This document shows positions 8,662 through 18,072 of a stretch of 64,000 nt of DNA, one piece after another. Origin of the DNA: Halomarina oriensis (lineage in GTDB: Archaea; Halobacteriota; Halobacteria; Halobacteriales; Haloarculaceae); contig NZ_WSZK01000015.1 of the NCBI RefSeq assembly GCF_009791395.1, positions 558,001 to 622,000 of the forward strand, in the 5' to 3' direction. A program made the translations under genes and the position numbers. The notes under the pieces were generated by a model. The model was given only the letters and a program-made list of their open reading frames with translations. It had not been told where the DNA came from and made no database searches. Position 1 is the stretch's first letter, and each line of letters begins with the position of its first letter.

Positions 8662-9870
8662 TTACTTTTCGCTCAGTAGTCGAGCAGGAGAGGGGATATC
8701 ATCGGACGGTCGGTCCAGAAGTTCGAGTACGTCAACAGCCGCGAATTCTCGGTAGCGCTGTTTTCCGGTCGTCTCCTCTAGTACGCCTTCTGAAACGAGT
8801 TCGTCGATAGCTTTGTTCGCCGCGGGGTAGGTCATGTCGATCAGTTCGGCCGCTCTGGATACCGTGAATACGGGTTCTACGAAGACCGCATCGGCAAGCG
8901 CACGGACGGACGGAGACGTGTCTCCGAACCTCGATCGGTAGCTCTCACGGAGCCCTATAAGGAGTTTAGCGCGACTGAACCCGTCGTCTGCCTGTTCGCG
9001 TATCCCGTCGAGGAAGAACAGCAACCAGTCGTTCCAGGCACCGTCTTCATTCACGGCCAACAAGGAATCGGTGTACGCTGAGCGATTTCGGTTGATATAT
9101 GAACTCAGATAGAACAGCGGATAAACGAGAATATCGGTTGCTATGAGGAGAAGTACAATTAACAACCGACCGACACGCCCGTTACCGTCAGCGAACGGGT
9201 GAAGCGTTTCGAACTGGTAATGGAGAATAGCGATATCCATCAAGTCCGGATATCGGCCGACTGAGCGGACATACCGTTCGAAATCCTCCATTTTTCTGAC
9301 GGCGACTTCTGCTTTTGGAGGGACGAATCGGATCTGTGTGCCGAGGCTGCCAGTGTCCTCCTCTATCCAAGCAAACCCCGATCGAAACTGCCCCGGACGC
9401 AGATCTTCGTCGTCCGTTCGGCCGTCTTCCATCAACCGTTCGTGAACCGTTTTCAACAACTCGTTGGTGACGTTCGTACGTGAGCGGCCTTCGGCGGTCA
9501 AACGGTTGACCGCCTCTCGAAGTGCTTCTGCGTAGTTCCGAGCTTCCCGAACGTCCTTCGATGAGATTCCCTGTCGGTACATGTCCGTCACCGTCACCCG
9601 TGTTCCCTCTACTTGCGAGGACTGTTCTGCTTCCTTGTAGATGAATAGACCGAGAACGATATCGGGGTTCGGAATTTCGCTCCAGAACCCGTCCAGTCTC
9701 CCTAACGAGTGCATGGCTCGACCGTAGGCGGCCACGACCTCGTCGGAAAGCGTCAGCTCTGGAGGGAGATCGTCCGGAAGGTAGAACTTCGAAACAGGGG
9801 CAGACACACTCGAATCGACAGGTAAGTACCTGCCAGGAGCCGGTGAATCAATGAGGTACCCGTCTTTCAT
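8662..9870 (-). CDS. Fic family protein with C-terminal winged helix
   Basis: Predicted AMP-transferase (or other nucleotidyl-transferase) of 402 residues. The catalytic motif HPFADGNGRVGR is complete at 224-235, with His224 as general base. An inhibitory-helix motif (S84-xxx-E88-G89, in EQSSQVEGT) lies N-terminal to it, as in self-inhibited class II Fic proteins. The last 80 residues look like a winged-helix DNA-binding domain, a common fusion in prokaryotic Fic proteins thought to self-regulate. Base composition is visibly less GC-rich than the flanks, suggesting recent acquisition. No antitoxin-like partner is adjacent. Confidence 0.88.
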   Translation of the reverse strand: MKDGYLIDSPAPGRYLPVDSSVSAPVSKFYLPDDLPPELTLSDEVVAAYGRAMHSLGRLDGFWSEIPNPDIVLGLFIYKEAEQSSQVEGTRVTVTDMYRQGISSKDVREARNYAEALREAVNRLTAEGRSRTNVTNELLKTVHERLMEDGRTDDEDLRPGQFRSGFAWIEEDTGSLGTQIRFVPPKAEVAVRKMEDFERYVRSVGRYPDLMDIAILHYQFETLHPFADGNGRVGRLLIVLLLIATDILVYPLFYLSSYINRNRSAYTDSLLAVNEDGAWNDWLLFFLDGIREQADDGFSRAKLLIGLRESYRSRFGDTSPSVRALADAVFVEPVFTVSRAAELIDMTYPAANKAIDELVSEGVLEETTGKQRYREFAAVDVLELLDRPSDDIPSPARLLSEK

Positions 9871-10134
9871 TAGCGTCTGTCATGTGTTTCTAAGTAAAAG
9901 CTTTTCTTGGGTCGAATACTCAGAACACGGTTCCGACGTATGGCTAAACGTTGTTCGGCTATCGTTTACTGAGAGAGAATCAAACAAACGGAACCAAGAA
10001 TTGCTTGAATGACGGACGTCCACATTGGTACCCCTCCGTGGCATGAAGGTCGATCCAACGCCAAACAAGTCGCCCTCTGTCAGTTTCACCGCGCTCTCCA
10101 CGCGCTTAAGCCCCTTCGGCCGAGAAGCAGGCAC

Positions 10135-10556
10135 ATGCCGGGCAACAGGAAGGGGGACCGCCGCGAGCGCGAACTCGTCAACGAACTCCACGACCGGGGA
10201 TTCGCCGTCATGCGCGCCCCCGCGAGCGGTCGAGCACCGACCGCGAACTACCGGACGTGCTGGCGGGAAACGGCGAGGACTTCTACGCAATCGAGGCGAA
10301 GGCGTCGAACGGCCGGCCCATCTATCTCACGGGCGAAGAGGTCGAAGCGCTGGTCTACTTCTCGCAGAACTTCGGCGCGAAACCGCGTATCGGCGTCCGG
10401 TTCGACCGCGAGGAGTGGTACTTCTTCCACCCCGCGGACCTCTACGTCACCGACGGTGGCAACTACCGCGTCAAGCAGGAGACGGCGCTGGCGGAGGGCA
10501 CCGACATCGAGGAACTTACGGGCGGCCCCGCCCAGACGAAGCTCTCGGGGAACTGA
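10135..10556 (+). pseudogene. hjc: Holliday-junction resolvase Hjc, frameshifted
   Basis: Archaeal endonuclease that cuts four-way junctions in recombination. ATG at 10135 begins the conserved N-terminus ([15 protein letters not shown]) with the first catalytic Glu. After MRAPASG the frame must move at about 10229-10230, where one base is missing, to continue [20 protein letters not shown], the IEAKAS motif and the rest of the fold to the TGA at 10554-10556. All catalytic residues are present when both frames are joined. GCTTAAG (10104-10110) is a well-placed TATA box. Sequence error or true loss are both possible. Confidence 0.85.
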
Positions 10557-10579
10557 ACGCCGAGGCGCACGACGCCCGC

Positions 10580-11323
10580 TCAGGGCGTCGGCAGGGAGTC
10601 GAGTTCGGTCTCGTGCTCGTCGGCGGCGTCCTCGTCGTCGGGGCGCGGGAGCACCCGATCGAGGCGCGACAGCGGGAAGGAGTACCGTCGAAGCTCCTCG
10701 AACGGGGTGTTCGGGTCGCCCGAGAACGGGTAGACCGCTCGGACGATGGGGTCCTCACGGGGGTAGTACCGGTTGTTCGGGTAGTCGGCGACGGTGGTCT
10801 CCTCGGCGTCGTCCGATGCGGCGGCATCGCTCTCGAGGTCCGCGAGCGTCCGCTCGCGCTTCTTCGGGACGGTCACCTCGGCCGCCCGCTGGTCGGTCGT
10901 CTCGACGACGACGAGCAGCGCGTCGGTCTCACGGTCACGAACCGTCGTCCCCGGCGTGAGTCGGCAGTCGTCACAGACCGCGGGGTCGTCCTCGCGGACG
11001 AACGCGTCGTGACCGCAGGCGACACACTCGATGGCGCGGCGGCCGGGCGCGGGGGCTCTTCCCCCCGTTATTTCGAGTGCAACTCGACGGATGTGCTTAC
11101 AGCGCACGCCGCGCATCTGGTGGTCGGGACAGCTACAGCGACCCTCCAGGAGGTCGACGGCGTAGGTGTGGCCGCTGTCGCTCTCTATCTCGTAGATGCC
11201 ACCGCCGAGCGCTGTAACGGCCATCTTCTCCGTCCACGCGCGAGCAGCACGCGGGTCGAGCAGTCGCGTGTCGGGTGCGAGGGCGCTTCGTGGTGACGCT
11301 GGTGTGTGTTCGGTTGGCGTCAT
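10580..11323 (-). CDS. SWIM zinc-finger protein with second zinc ribbon
   Basis: Protein of 247 residues with a SWIM finger ([15 protein letters not shown], CxC-xn-CxH) near residues 62-80 and a C4 ribbon (CVACGH... CDDC) about 25 residues later. SWIM domains mediate DNA or protein contacts and in archaea are often linked to recombination or mobile-element genes. The C-terminal half has a conserved-looking YPNNRYYP segment and an acidic end. It converges on hjc with 23 bp between stops. ATG at 11323 is used because the upstream extension is not protein-like. Exact function unknown. Confidence 0.75.
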   Translation of the reverse strand: MTPTEHTPASPRSALAPDTRLLDPRAARAWTEKMAVTALGGGIYEIESDSGHTYAVDLLEGRCSCPDHQMRGVRCKHIRRVALEITGGRAPAPGRRAIECVACGHDAFVREDDPAVCDDCRLTPGTTVRDRETDALLVVVETTDQRAAEVTVPKKRERTLADLESDAAASDDAEETTVADYPNNRYYPREDPIVRAVYPFSGDPNTPFEELRRYSFPLSRLDRVLPRPDDEDAADEHETELDSLPTP

Positions 11324-11530
11324 GATTCGGTTCGGGAAGCGGACCGTTCCGCTCCACGCGAAACGTAGGTTCTCGACGGGCATGAACCGCTCGCTCGCGT
11401 GTGCGCGGTGGAACTGAAGGTGGTCGGCGAGGGGAGTCGAGCGAACGCGAGCGTCGGGCGAGCGGGGCGGACGGCGGAGGAGAGCGCCCGGTTCGAAGCG
11501 CTTTTGCTGTGACCGTCGGAACCGGCGGGT

Positions 11531-11731
11531 ATGCCCTTGGACCGGGAGACAGTGACAGAAATCATCGTCTCCGTCGTCTCCGTCGGACTCTTCATCGCCG
11601 CCGTCGTCTTCGTCGGCAGCACCTACAACTCGGAGGGACTCACCAACCAGGGTGCGTTCGCCCTCATCGGGTCCATCGCCGGGTTCATCCTGCTGATGAC
11701 CGTCGTGGCCGTTTTCCTCTCGCGGCAGTAG
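11531..11731 (+). CDS. Small two-helix membrane protein
   Basis: Protein of 66 residues with two hydrophobic helices (about 9-30 and 42-62) joined by a short polar turn, and no soluble domain. Codon use fits the genome. It lies alone between two minus-strand genes. Function is unknown. Confidence 0.65.
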   Translation: MPLDRETVTEIIVSVVSVGLFIAAVVFVGSTYNSEGLTNQGAFALIGSIAGFILLMTVVAVFLSRQ

Positions 11732-11785
11732 TCCGGGCCTCGACTGGGGTGTGCCAGCGCTCGGACCGTCGTCCTCGACTCTCGC

Positions 11786-12784
11786 TCACTCCGCTTCGAG
11801 CGCGTCGGCGTAGTACTCCAGCGGGTGGTCGATGGTCTCACAGCGGTCGTCCGGGTCGAGACAGTCGCCGTACGCCTGCATCGTCGCACAGCTCGGCGGC
11901 GGGTAGAGCCCCCCGTCGAGACGGTCGGCAGTGTACGTCAGCGACTCGTCGGCCACCCCGACGAGCGTCGTCACGGCGTCGCCGTCCATCCCGAGCGAGG
12001 AGAGAAACGAGACGAGCGCGAACCGCCCCGACGCCCCCAGGTCCTCCTCGTCGCTCCGCGCTCGCTCCAGCAGGCCTCGCATACACGGCGGGAACTGGCC
12101 GGGGTCGACCCGGTCGAACGACCGGGGGTAGGAGGCGGTGGCGAGCGCCGATTCGACCTCGCTGACGACGGGGCCGAGCGGGTCCGCGATCTCCTCGGGG
12201 ACCGTCAGCGGCAACCCCTCCGCCACCCGGCGCTCGACGGCCCGGTCGAGCAGGTCGTAGAGGTCCCGACGGGTGACGGTCACCCAGCCGTCGTCGAGTT
12301 CGCGGGTGACGAGTCGCCAGCCGCTGCCCTCCGGCGCGAGGTCGAGGTACGTCCCGACGGCGACGCGGAACTCGTCGTCGTGACTCCGGACGACGCCCGC
12401 GAGGTCGAACTCGCGGAGGACCGTCTCGACGGTGAGCGGGTCGCCGCCGAGCGTCGACTGGCGGCCGCGCTCGAACTCCTCGACGAACCGCTCGTGGGCG
12501 GTGGCGGCCTCGCTGGCGGCGTACTTCTCGACCGCACCGGGGGCGTCGACCAGCGAGACCAGCACGCGGGCGATGGGGTACGAGAGCACCTCGGTCCGCG
12601 CGTCGACACGCTGATCGCTGGCCTGTTCGACGGTGCCCGCGACGAGCGCGCGCTGGACGCGCTCTCGGCCCCGTTCGACCGCGGGGTGCCCCTCCCGAAT
12701 CAGCGTCACGAGGTCGACGCCCGCCTCACCAACCGCCTGGCGGGCGCTCTCGAAGAACGGGTAGCGCGCGTGGTGGGCGTCCAT
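11786..12784 (-). CDS. priL: DNA primase large subunit PriL
   Basis: Regulatory subunit of the archaeal/eukaryotic-type primase; it binds the catalytic subunit PriS and helps start RNA primers. The 332-residue protein has the helical N-terminal domain and the C-terminal iron-sulfur domain, whose four Cys ligands are visible: C234 (PPCMRGL), C299 (PSCATM), C308 (YGDC) and C315 (DRCET). ATG at 12784 gives the conserved start MDAHHARYPFF. A TATA-like element reading TTATTC on the minus strand (about 12810-12816) lies 28 bp upstream, suggesting a leaderless mRNA. pcn is 2.6 kb away; priS is not in the window. Confidence 0.93.
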   Translation of the reverse strand: MDAHHARYPFFESARQAVGEAGVDLVTLIREGHPAVERGRERVQRALVAGTVEQASDQRVDARTEVLSYPIARVLVSLVDAPGAVEKYAASEAATAHERFVEEFERGRQSTLGGDPLTVETVLREFDLAGVVRSHDDEFRVAVGTYLDLAPEGSGWRLVTRELDDGWVTVTRRDLYDLLDRAVERRVAEGLPLTVPEEIADPLGPVVSEVESALATASYPRSFDRVDPGQFPPCMRGLLERARSDEEDLGASGRFALVSFLSSLGMDGDAVTTLVGVADESLTYTADRLDGGLYPPPSCATMQAYGDCLDPDDRCETIDHPLEYYADALEAE

Positions 12785-12970
12785 GTCTACCCGTTCCTGC
12801 GAGCGGGCGTGAATAAGCCCGACGGTTGAGTGGGGCAGAGCCGGTCGGGGCGGGCGTTCGGTACGGCGGAGACGAGGCCGGCGACACCTCCCGTCCTCGA
12901 AAGCACCGGACGTGAATCGCACGACGCCGAGAGCGAACGGCTAAGTCCGTCGACGCACACCCTACAGCAC

Positions 12971-13558
12971 GTGCGGTTCCGTTACCCCTGTCCGGACTGT
13001 CGCTCGACCAACAGCCTCCACGACCCCGACTGCCGGTTCGACGGCACGCCGTGGCCCGAGGTCGAACGCGCCTACACCGACGTACTCGTCGCACTCGCCG
13101 ACGGCACGAAGAGCGAGGGACGCATCCGCGAGGCGACCGACGGCCCGTGGGACCCGCTGCACTCGGCCGCACTGAGTCGCCTCCGTCACGAACAGCGACT
13201 CAAGGAGACACGCGGTGGAGCCCTCGAACTCCGCTCGGCCGAGGAGTTCAAAGAGCAGGTCTCGGAACCGACCCAGGAACCCATCAGAACCGTCTACGAG
13301 AAAGGGTCGGTGCCGGGCACCCACGACAACGCCGTCTTCGCCATGGTCGCGTACTACGAGATGGTCGGCCTCTCGTGGGCGGAGACCCGTGAACAGGTCG
13401 TCGCGTGGCTCCACGAGACGGGCACGTGGACACGCGGCGGCTTCGAGGAGGCCTCTCCGGAGCAGTTGGTCGACTCGAAACGCCACGTCTACGACCAGGG
13501 TTACGGCTGGAAGGAGAAGGCCCGCGCGGCGAAGGCGATTATCGATAGGTCACTGTAG
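12971..13558 (+). CDS. Conserved haloarchaeal zinc-ribbon protein
   Basis: Protein of 195 residues starting at GTG 12971, with a Zn knuckle CPDC...CRFDG at the N-terminus followed by a helical domain of about 170 residues. An ATG-less extension upstream is rejected because conserved-looking sequence begins at the GTG. The C-terminus (WLHETGTWTRGGF, RHVYDQGYGWKEKARAAK) is helical and basic. It is divergent from priL with about 186 bp between, so a replication link is possible only by position. No known catalytic motif. Confidence 0.65.
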   Translation: MRFRYPCPDCRSTNSLHDPDCRFDGTPWPEVERAYTDVLVALADGTKSEGRIREATDGPWDPLHSAALSRLRHEQRLKETRGGALELRSAEEFKEQVSEPTQEPIRTVYEKGSVPGTHDNAVFAMVAYYEMVGLSWAETREQVVAWLHETGTWTRGGFEEASPEQLVDSKRHVYDQGYGWKEKARAAKAIIDRSL

Positions 13559-13777
13559 GCGTCGGATAAGAGAGCGCCGTCGGACCACGGGACGACCGCC
13601 GGTTCGTGTTTCGTGACCCACGTGACGTGTAGGCGAACATTCGAGTGGAGCGTCGAGACCACTCGGACCGACGGACGTGCCCGTAAGACTGGGTGTAGTG
13701 GAGTCGTTCGGTCATCGGACGGTGGACGATGCGCAGGCGGCGGGGTTTTGTCGACTCACAGCCGACGTTCCGGAGCC

Positions 13778-14494
13778 ATGGAAGAGGGAGACAGAGACTG
13801 GGACGAGTTCGACCCGAAGGCGCGTGAAGAACGCGAGATCGGCCGCGAGATGGTCTCGAAGAGCACGGGGCTCGGTTCGGTCATGGCGCACTTCTATCGG
13901 GGAGAGATGAGCGTCGTTACGACTTGGCGTAGTCGCCTTGACGAGACCATCAACTGGGCGGTGACGATTATTTCGGCGATTCTCATCTACGCGTTCTCGA
14001 CCGAGGGGAACCACGTGATTCTCCTCACCGGGATGGTGGTCATCGCCGTCTTCCTCGGAATCGAGGCTCGACGGTACCAAGCCTACGACGTGTACCGAGC
14101 ACGGGCGCGAATGCTCCAAGAGAACCTCTTTGCGAACACGCTCGATCCCTCACAAGGAGTCGAACACCGCAACTGGCGTCGCGAGTTGAGTGAGGACTAT
14201 CGCAATCCGGCCATCAAGACACCGTACGTGGAGGCGCTCGCGCGGCGGCTTCGTCGAATCTACCTCCCGTTTTTCGTACTCATGCTCGCCGCATGGCTGT
14301 TCAAGCTCACGGCGTTTTCGGACCAGCCAGTGCTCGAAGCAGCCGCGGTAGGGAGCGTCTCTGGACTCGTCGTCTGCAGCGTCGTGGGACTGTTCTACGT
14401 CGGCATCGTCGCGATCTCGTTCTGGCCGCGCGAGCGTCGGTCGAAGGGGGAGTTCGGCGAGTACGAACCCGGCGAGTGGAAAGAGAGCGACTGA
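13778..14494 (+). CDS. DUF2270 membrane protein
   Basis: Protein of 238 residues matching the DUF2270 pattern: a hydrophilic N-terminus with FYRGEMSVVTTWRSRLD, two helices at about 50-90, the block RRYQAYDVYRARARMLQENLFA, then two more helices at about 165-215 and an acidic tail. Function is unknown; relatives occur widely in archaea and some bacteria. It converges on pcn with about 190 bp between stops. Confidence 0.82.
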   Translation: MEEGDRDWDEFDPKAREEREIGREMVSKSTGLGSVMAHFYRGEMSVVTTWRSRLDETINWAVTIISAILIYAFSTEGNHVILLTGMVVIAVFLGIEARRYQAYDVYRARARMLQENLFANTLDPSQGVEHRNWRRELSEDYRNPAIKTPYVEALARRLRRIYLPFFVLMLAAWLFKLTAFSDQPVLEAAAVGSVSGLVVCSVVGLFYVGIVAISFWPRERRSKGEFGEYEPGEWKESD

Positions 14495-14686
14495 ACCCTC
14501 GTGAGCCAGAGCGGGGGAGACTCTCGACCGGACACGTTTCGGCGTGAAACGAAGGAAGACGGAGATGTCGTCGTCGCGGCTCCGGACGGGACGCACTTCG
14601 TAGAACGACCGAGTCAGGTCCCTTCACCGGTAGGCGCATCGATTGGAGTGCGAGGGCTCGGCCAGTGGGTCGGAACTGACGGAGAG

Positions 14687-15430
14687 TCAGTCGCTCTGGA
14701 TGCGCGGCGCGAGCATGTAGGTGACGTTGCCCTGCCCTTCGGCGATGTCGAAGTGCATCTTGACGGGGAAGTCCTCGCCGAGTTCGACGGTGACCTCGGC
14801 GTCCTTCGGGATGGCCTTGTTCATCTCCTTGAGGTAGTCGAGACTGAACAGCGAGTGGGCGTCGCCGGCGGTGAGGTCGATGAGGTCCTCGCGGTCGAGG
14901 ACGAAGTGGACGTCGTCGGTGTCGCCCTGCGCCTCGACGTAGAAGTGCTCGTCGTCCTCGTCGACGCCGAGGACGATGTGCTCGGAGACCATGTCGGCGG
15001 CCTTGACGGCGCGGTCGATGTGACTCCCTTCGAGGACGATTTCGGCGGCGAGGTCGAGGTCCGGGAGGTCCGGTTCCTGCCGGATGGAGTCGGGGTCGAT
15101 GAGGGCGAGGGTGTACTCCAGCCCTTCCATGCTGATGTGGAGTTTTCGCGTCTCCTCGTCGAGTTCGAGGTGGACGAGCTGGTCGGCGCTCGCCATCTTC
15201 ACCATCTCTTCGAGCCGCGAGAGGTCGACGCCGATGACGCCGCCGTCCGTCTCGTAGGACTCGAACGCCGCAGGGGAGAGCGAAAGGTCGACCATCCCCA
15301 CGTTCGCGGGGTCGACCGCACGAATCGTGAGCTCGTCCTCGTCGAGCCGAATCTTGCACTCTTCGACCAGCACGCCGACGGAGTCGAGCGCCGCCCGGAG
15401 CGTCCCCGAACTCACGATAGCCTTGAACAT
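14687..15430 (-). CDS. pcn: DNA polymerase sliding clamp PCNA
   Basis: Ring-forming processivity clamp for DNA polymerases, ligase and FEN1. The 247-residue protein starts [11 protein letters not shown] and has two similar halves of about 120 residues, with the central block [16 protein letters not shown] and the interdomain connector near 115-130. Low basic content on the inner helices and high acidity elsewhere are typical of haloarchaea. ATG at 15430 lies 21-30 bp downstream of a TTTTTAA box on the minus strand. No PIP-box partner gene is adjacent. Confidence 0.96.
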   Translation of the reverse strand: MFKAIVSSGTLRAALDSVGVLVEECKIRLDEDELTIRAVDPANVGMVDLSLSPAAFESYETDGGVIGVDLSRLEEMVKMASADQLVHLELDEETRKLHISMEGLEYTLALIDPDSIRQEPDLPDLDLAAEIVLEGSHIDRAVKAADMVSEHIVLGVDEDDEHFYVEAQGDTDDVHFVLDREDLIDLTAGDAHSLFSLDYLKEMNKAIPKDAEVTVELGEDFPVKMHFDIAEGQGNVTYMLAPRIQSD

Positions 15431-15450
15431 ACGAACGAGTAACTGGGGAT

Positions 15451-15460
15451 GGGTTAAAAA
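15451..15460 (-). promoter_or_regulatory. TATA box of pcn
   Basis: Read on the minus strand, TTTTTAACCC is centred about 26 bp upstream of the pcn ATG, the usual spacing for a leaderless haloarchaeal mRNA. Confidence 0.55.
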
Positions 15461-15591
15461 CCTAAACGATTGACTCGCACGCAGGCGGGCGCGAGCCGAG
15501 CGAGCGAGGACACGCTCGCCGACCACCGTCGACGCGGAAACCGGACCACGCGGGCCCAACAGTCAAACGAGTGGCGCGAGTCGGATGCTGT

Positions 15592-16221
15592 ATGGACAGC
15601 GACACCGCCGTCAGTCGTCGTCGCATGCTCGTGACCGCCGGGACGAGCGTCGCCGCGCTCACGGCCGGGAGCGGCGTCGCCGCCGCACAGGACAACGGGA
15701 GCGACGGTGGAGGGGCGTCGATAGCGGTTCCCGGCATCATCCCCGAGACCGGGTCCATCAGCGCCGACGAGGACTACACCGGGTTCCTGTTGAAACTCGA
15801 CGACGAACTCGACGTCAGCTACGACGGCATCGAGAGCTGTAGCGCCGAGAACTGGTCGCCGTCGGACCCACGGGCGTTCAACGCGAAGCTCGTCGACACG
15901 GTCAACGCCGGGGCAGAGGACTCCTACGAGGTCATCCCGTCCTCGGTCGCCCTCCCGCAGGATACGGAGTTCACCACCGGCGACCTGTTCGTCGTCAACA
16001 ACCAGTCGACGTGTTCGGGCGGCGGCTTCCTCAACGTCCAGATGGAGAACGTCCGGTCGAGCGAGGGCCGTGTCCGCTACAACTTCACCAGGGAGAGCGA
16101 CCCAGGCAGTGGTGACGGGTCGGGAGCCATCGGTCCGGGGTTCGGCCCGGTGGCGGCGCTCGGCGGCGTCCTCGGCGGTGCCTACGCGCTCGCTCGGCGT
16201 GGTCGGAGCGACGGGGACTGA
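15592..16221 (+). CDS. Tat-exported PGF-CTERM protein
   Basis: Secreted protein of 209 residues. The N-terminus has a twin-arginine signal (SRRRMLVTAG) with an Ala-rich cleavage region near residue 34. The C-terminus has the tripartite PGF-CTERM sorting signal: Gly/Ser-rich spacer, PGFGPVAAL motif, hydrophobic helix and basic end, which in haloarchaea is removed by archaeosortase ArtA with lipid attachment at the cell surface. Two Cys residues (in ESCSAEN and QSTCSGG) may form a disulfide. The mature domain is not recognised. Confidence 0.78.
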   Translation: MDSDTAVSRRRMLVTAGTSVAALTAGSGVAAAQDNGSDGGGASIAVPGIIPETGSISADEDYTGFLLKLDDELDVSYDGIESCSAENWSPSDPRAFNAKLVDTVNAGAEDSYEVIPSSVALPQDTEFTTGDLFVVNNQSTCSGGGFLNVQMENVRSSEGRVRYNFTRESDPGSGDGSGAIGPGFGPVAALGGVLGGAYALARRGRSDGD

Positions 16222-16318
16222 ACGCGACAGCGCCGGTCGGACGGGACGGCGAGAGCCACGGACGGCGGCCGACGGTCGAACGAAGGGCGTATCCACTCGC
16301 GTCGTCTACGCGAGGGAA

Positions 16319-16390
16319 ATGGCGCGCAAGGACGACTACTACAACAATCCTTGCCGTCTTGTTACCTATACTATGCCGTCGAAGCGGTGA
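16319..16390 (+). pseudogene. Displaced 5' end of rlmE (stub left of attL)
   Basis: ATG at 16319 opens MARKDDYYN, the typical first residues of haloarchaeal RlmE/RrmJ. After the shared TACTACAAC (16337-16345) the frame runs into element DNA and stops at 16388-16390 after 14 unrelated codons. The rest of rlmE is about 14.9 kb away at 31198-31956. The sequence before this ATG probably still holds the original rlmE promoter (CGTATCC near 16289-16295), now driving only the stub or the element's left arm. Confidence 0.85.
16337..16345 (+). repeat. attL core
   Basis: TACTACAAC, identical to 31216-31224. Upstream AAGGA at the same distance (16329-16333 and 31207-31211) is also shared, so the recognised site may be AAGGA-N4-TACTACAAC. 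The core encodes Tyr-Tyr-Asn of RlmE. Confidence 0.75.
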
Positions 16391-16941
16391 GAACGGACTT
16401 CAGAACGCCGAGGAGATGGACGCCACGTATGGGAGGGACGTGGTGGTCCGCAGGCGAGAGACGGAAGTTGATTTGCCAGCAAGCTACCCTGCCTACTCCT
16501 CCTCGGCAACGGTAGTTCGGGGGCGGGGCGTATTGGTGCTCCGAGGGAGGGGACTCGTTCGCTGGACTGGTAGTGGGGTCGTAAGCATACTTCGGCAGTT
16601 TGGAGTTTACAAGCCACCCGTTTGAGGGCATACACGTCGAGGAGCATAATCAGTTCATCCGCCGCCTGTCAGCGACGAACCGCTCCGAAGCGCACTACCG
16701 AGTTCCAGAAGCCATCACACTATTTTCCGTCGCGGCCACCACCAAACAGGGGCTTGACCGCATCGGTCACCTCGGGCCGAGTCGAAATCGAGGATGATTC
16801 AGTAGTTGTTGGTGCGGCTCTCATCATCGGGAAACTCAATCATATACACCCCCGCTGTGTCATCCTCTGCCAGAGGAAAGTCGGATATACGCCGCTTCGA
16901 CTAACACAACTGCTTTCACACTCTCTCCGCACCACGTAATT
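16391..16941. other. Left arm of the element, no convincing gene
   Basis: About 550 bp with only short, poorly coding frames on both strands. A minus-strand piece near 16800-16870 reads like protein (VYMIEFPDDESRTNNY then stop), so this may be a decayed gene. No tRNA, transposase remnant or clear repeat was seen. Confidence 0.4.
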
Positions 16942-17220
16942 ATGTCAAGCGAGAATTCGGTTCGCGTCTGGCTGGTCGAACGAACGTACTCAGATGATGA
17001 GCAGAACCTCATCATCCTCGTCTACGCAACACCGGACGGCACGCAGTACTTCAGAAAAGAACGCGCCCTCACGAGCTTCACGGATACCCGAGATACGACC
17101 GCCGCACTCGACGTTGACCCCGACAACCTCGGTAGCGTTAACGAGACGGAACTCCGCGAGCAGTACGCCACCGAAGCAACGCGAATGGCAGACGAACACG
17201 ACCCCGACGACCCGATTTAA
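16942..17220 (+). CDS. Small acidic protein of unknown function
   Basis: Protein of 92 residues starting at ATG 16942. It has a mixed alpha/beta pattern (VRVWLVERTY, NLIILVYAT, TQYFRKERALTSF), a helix rich in Glu and Arg, and an acidic tail. The gene is followed 49 bp later by the metal regulator and may be transcribed with it. No family recognised. Confidence 0.6.
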   Translation: MSSENSVRVWLVERTYSDDEQNLIILVYATPDGTQYFRKERALTSFTDTRDTTAALDVDPDNLGSVNETELREQYATEATRMADEHDPDDPI

Positions 17221-17269
17221 CCCCCTTTCCAGCGACTCAGTTTAGTATTCGCGGCTCGAACCCGAGAAC

Positions 17270-18040
17270 ATGAAGGAATTCGTCTTCGCGCTCGACTACG
17301 ACCCGGGGTGCAACGCAATCGCAGATGCGCTTGCACAGTACCCGGACGCACAAATCCGGTCGCTTTCCTGCCACGTCACGTCCTCCAGCGTCTGGCGCGT
17401 TGACCACGTAACCGGGTCGCAGGCCGCGCTGAACGCGATTGAAACCGTCTTCCTCGACCCCGAGCACTGCACGGACTGTCTGGCAACTCAGGACTGCGGG
17501 GCCGAATGCGATAACACCGTTCTCGACCGTGACGAGGATACCCTCGTCGTCTACTCGCGGTGGTCGAAAGCCCGCGCGTGTACGTCCGTTCCGCACCTCG
17601 CACTCGACCATCTGGGTGACGGATTGCTGTTCGAGACGCACCGCTCCGAGCGGCGGTATGAATGGCGCGTCATCGCGCCTGACGATGCGAACATCAGCGA
17701 GTTCCACGACGCGCTTCGGGAGGAACTCTGTCGCTGTACGGACATCGAGTTCGTTCGTATCTCCGGCATCGACCCGTCGGTCACCAGCCCACCAGACGGC
17801 ACCTCGATGTCGGCTGAGCAGACCGAGGCACTGACCGCCGCCGTGAAACACGGTTACTATGAGACTCCGCGCGGCATAGAACTCGGGGAACTGGCCGAGA
17901 GACTGGAGATGCCTCGTTCGACGCTCTCCTATCGGCTCCGGCGAGCCGAGGCTCAGTTAGCCACCTCGTTTGTCGGGGGAGACGCCGGGTTCATCGACGC
18001 CCCATCGGAATCGGTCGAAGTTGGCGTGCGCCAAAGGTAA
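17270..18040 (+). CDS. HTH_10 (bacterio-opsin activator-like) regulator with Cys cluster
   Basis: Protein of 256 residues. The C-terminal HTH_10 domain (about 190-240: LTAAVKHGYYETPRGIELGE, then LEMPRSTLSYRLRRAE) is typical of haloarchaeal Bat-like regulators. The N-terminal 170 residues form a sensor-like region with CTDCLATQDCGAEC near 66-79, a probable metal site, plus CRC near 149-151. It ends 32 bp before the Zn/Cd-type ATPase gene on the same strand, so it is likely the metal sensor that controls it. Metal identity is inferred only. Confidence 0.82.
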   Translation: MKEFVFALDYDPGCNAIADALAQYPDAQIRSLSCHVTSSSVWRVDHVTGSQAALNAIETVFLDPEHCTDCLATQDCGAECDNTVLDRDEDTLVVYSRWSKARACTSVPHLALDHLGDGLLFETHRSERRYEWRVIAPDDANISEFHDALREELCRCTDIEFVRISGIDPSVTSPPDGTSMSAEQTEALTAAVKHGYYETPRGIELGELAERLEMPRSTLSYRLRRAEAQLATSFVGGDAGFIDAPSESVEVGVRQR

Positions 18041-18072
18041 TCGATAACCCCGTCCCGCGTCCAGTTTTTCGT

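Noticed and set aside
14501-14686. Plus-strand frame between the DUF2270 gene and pcn
   Set aside because: It has no stop before running antisense through pcn; the short start looks protein-like but no end supports a gene.
16366-16647. Two minus-strand frames of about 90 codons in the left arm
   Set aside because: Pro/Arg/Ser-rich and unlike any transposase or haloarchaeal protein; they overlap each other.
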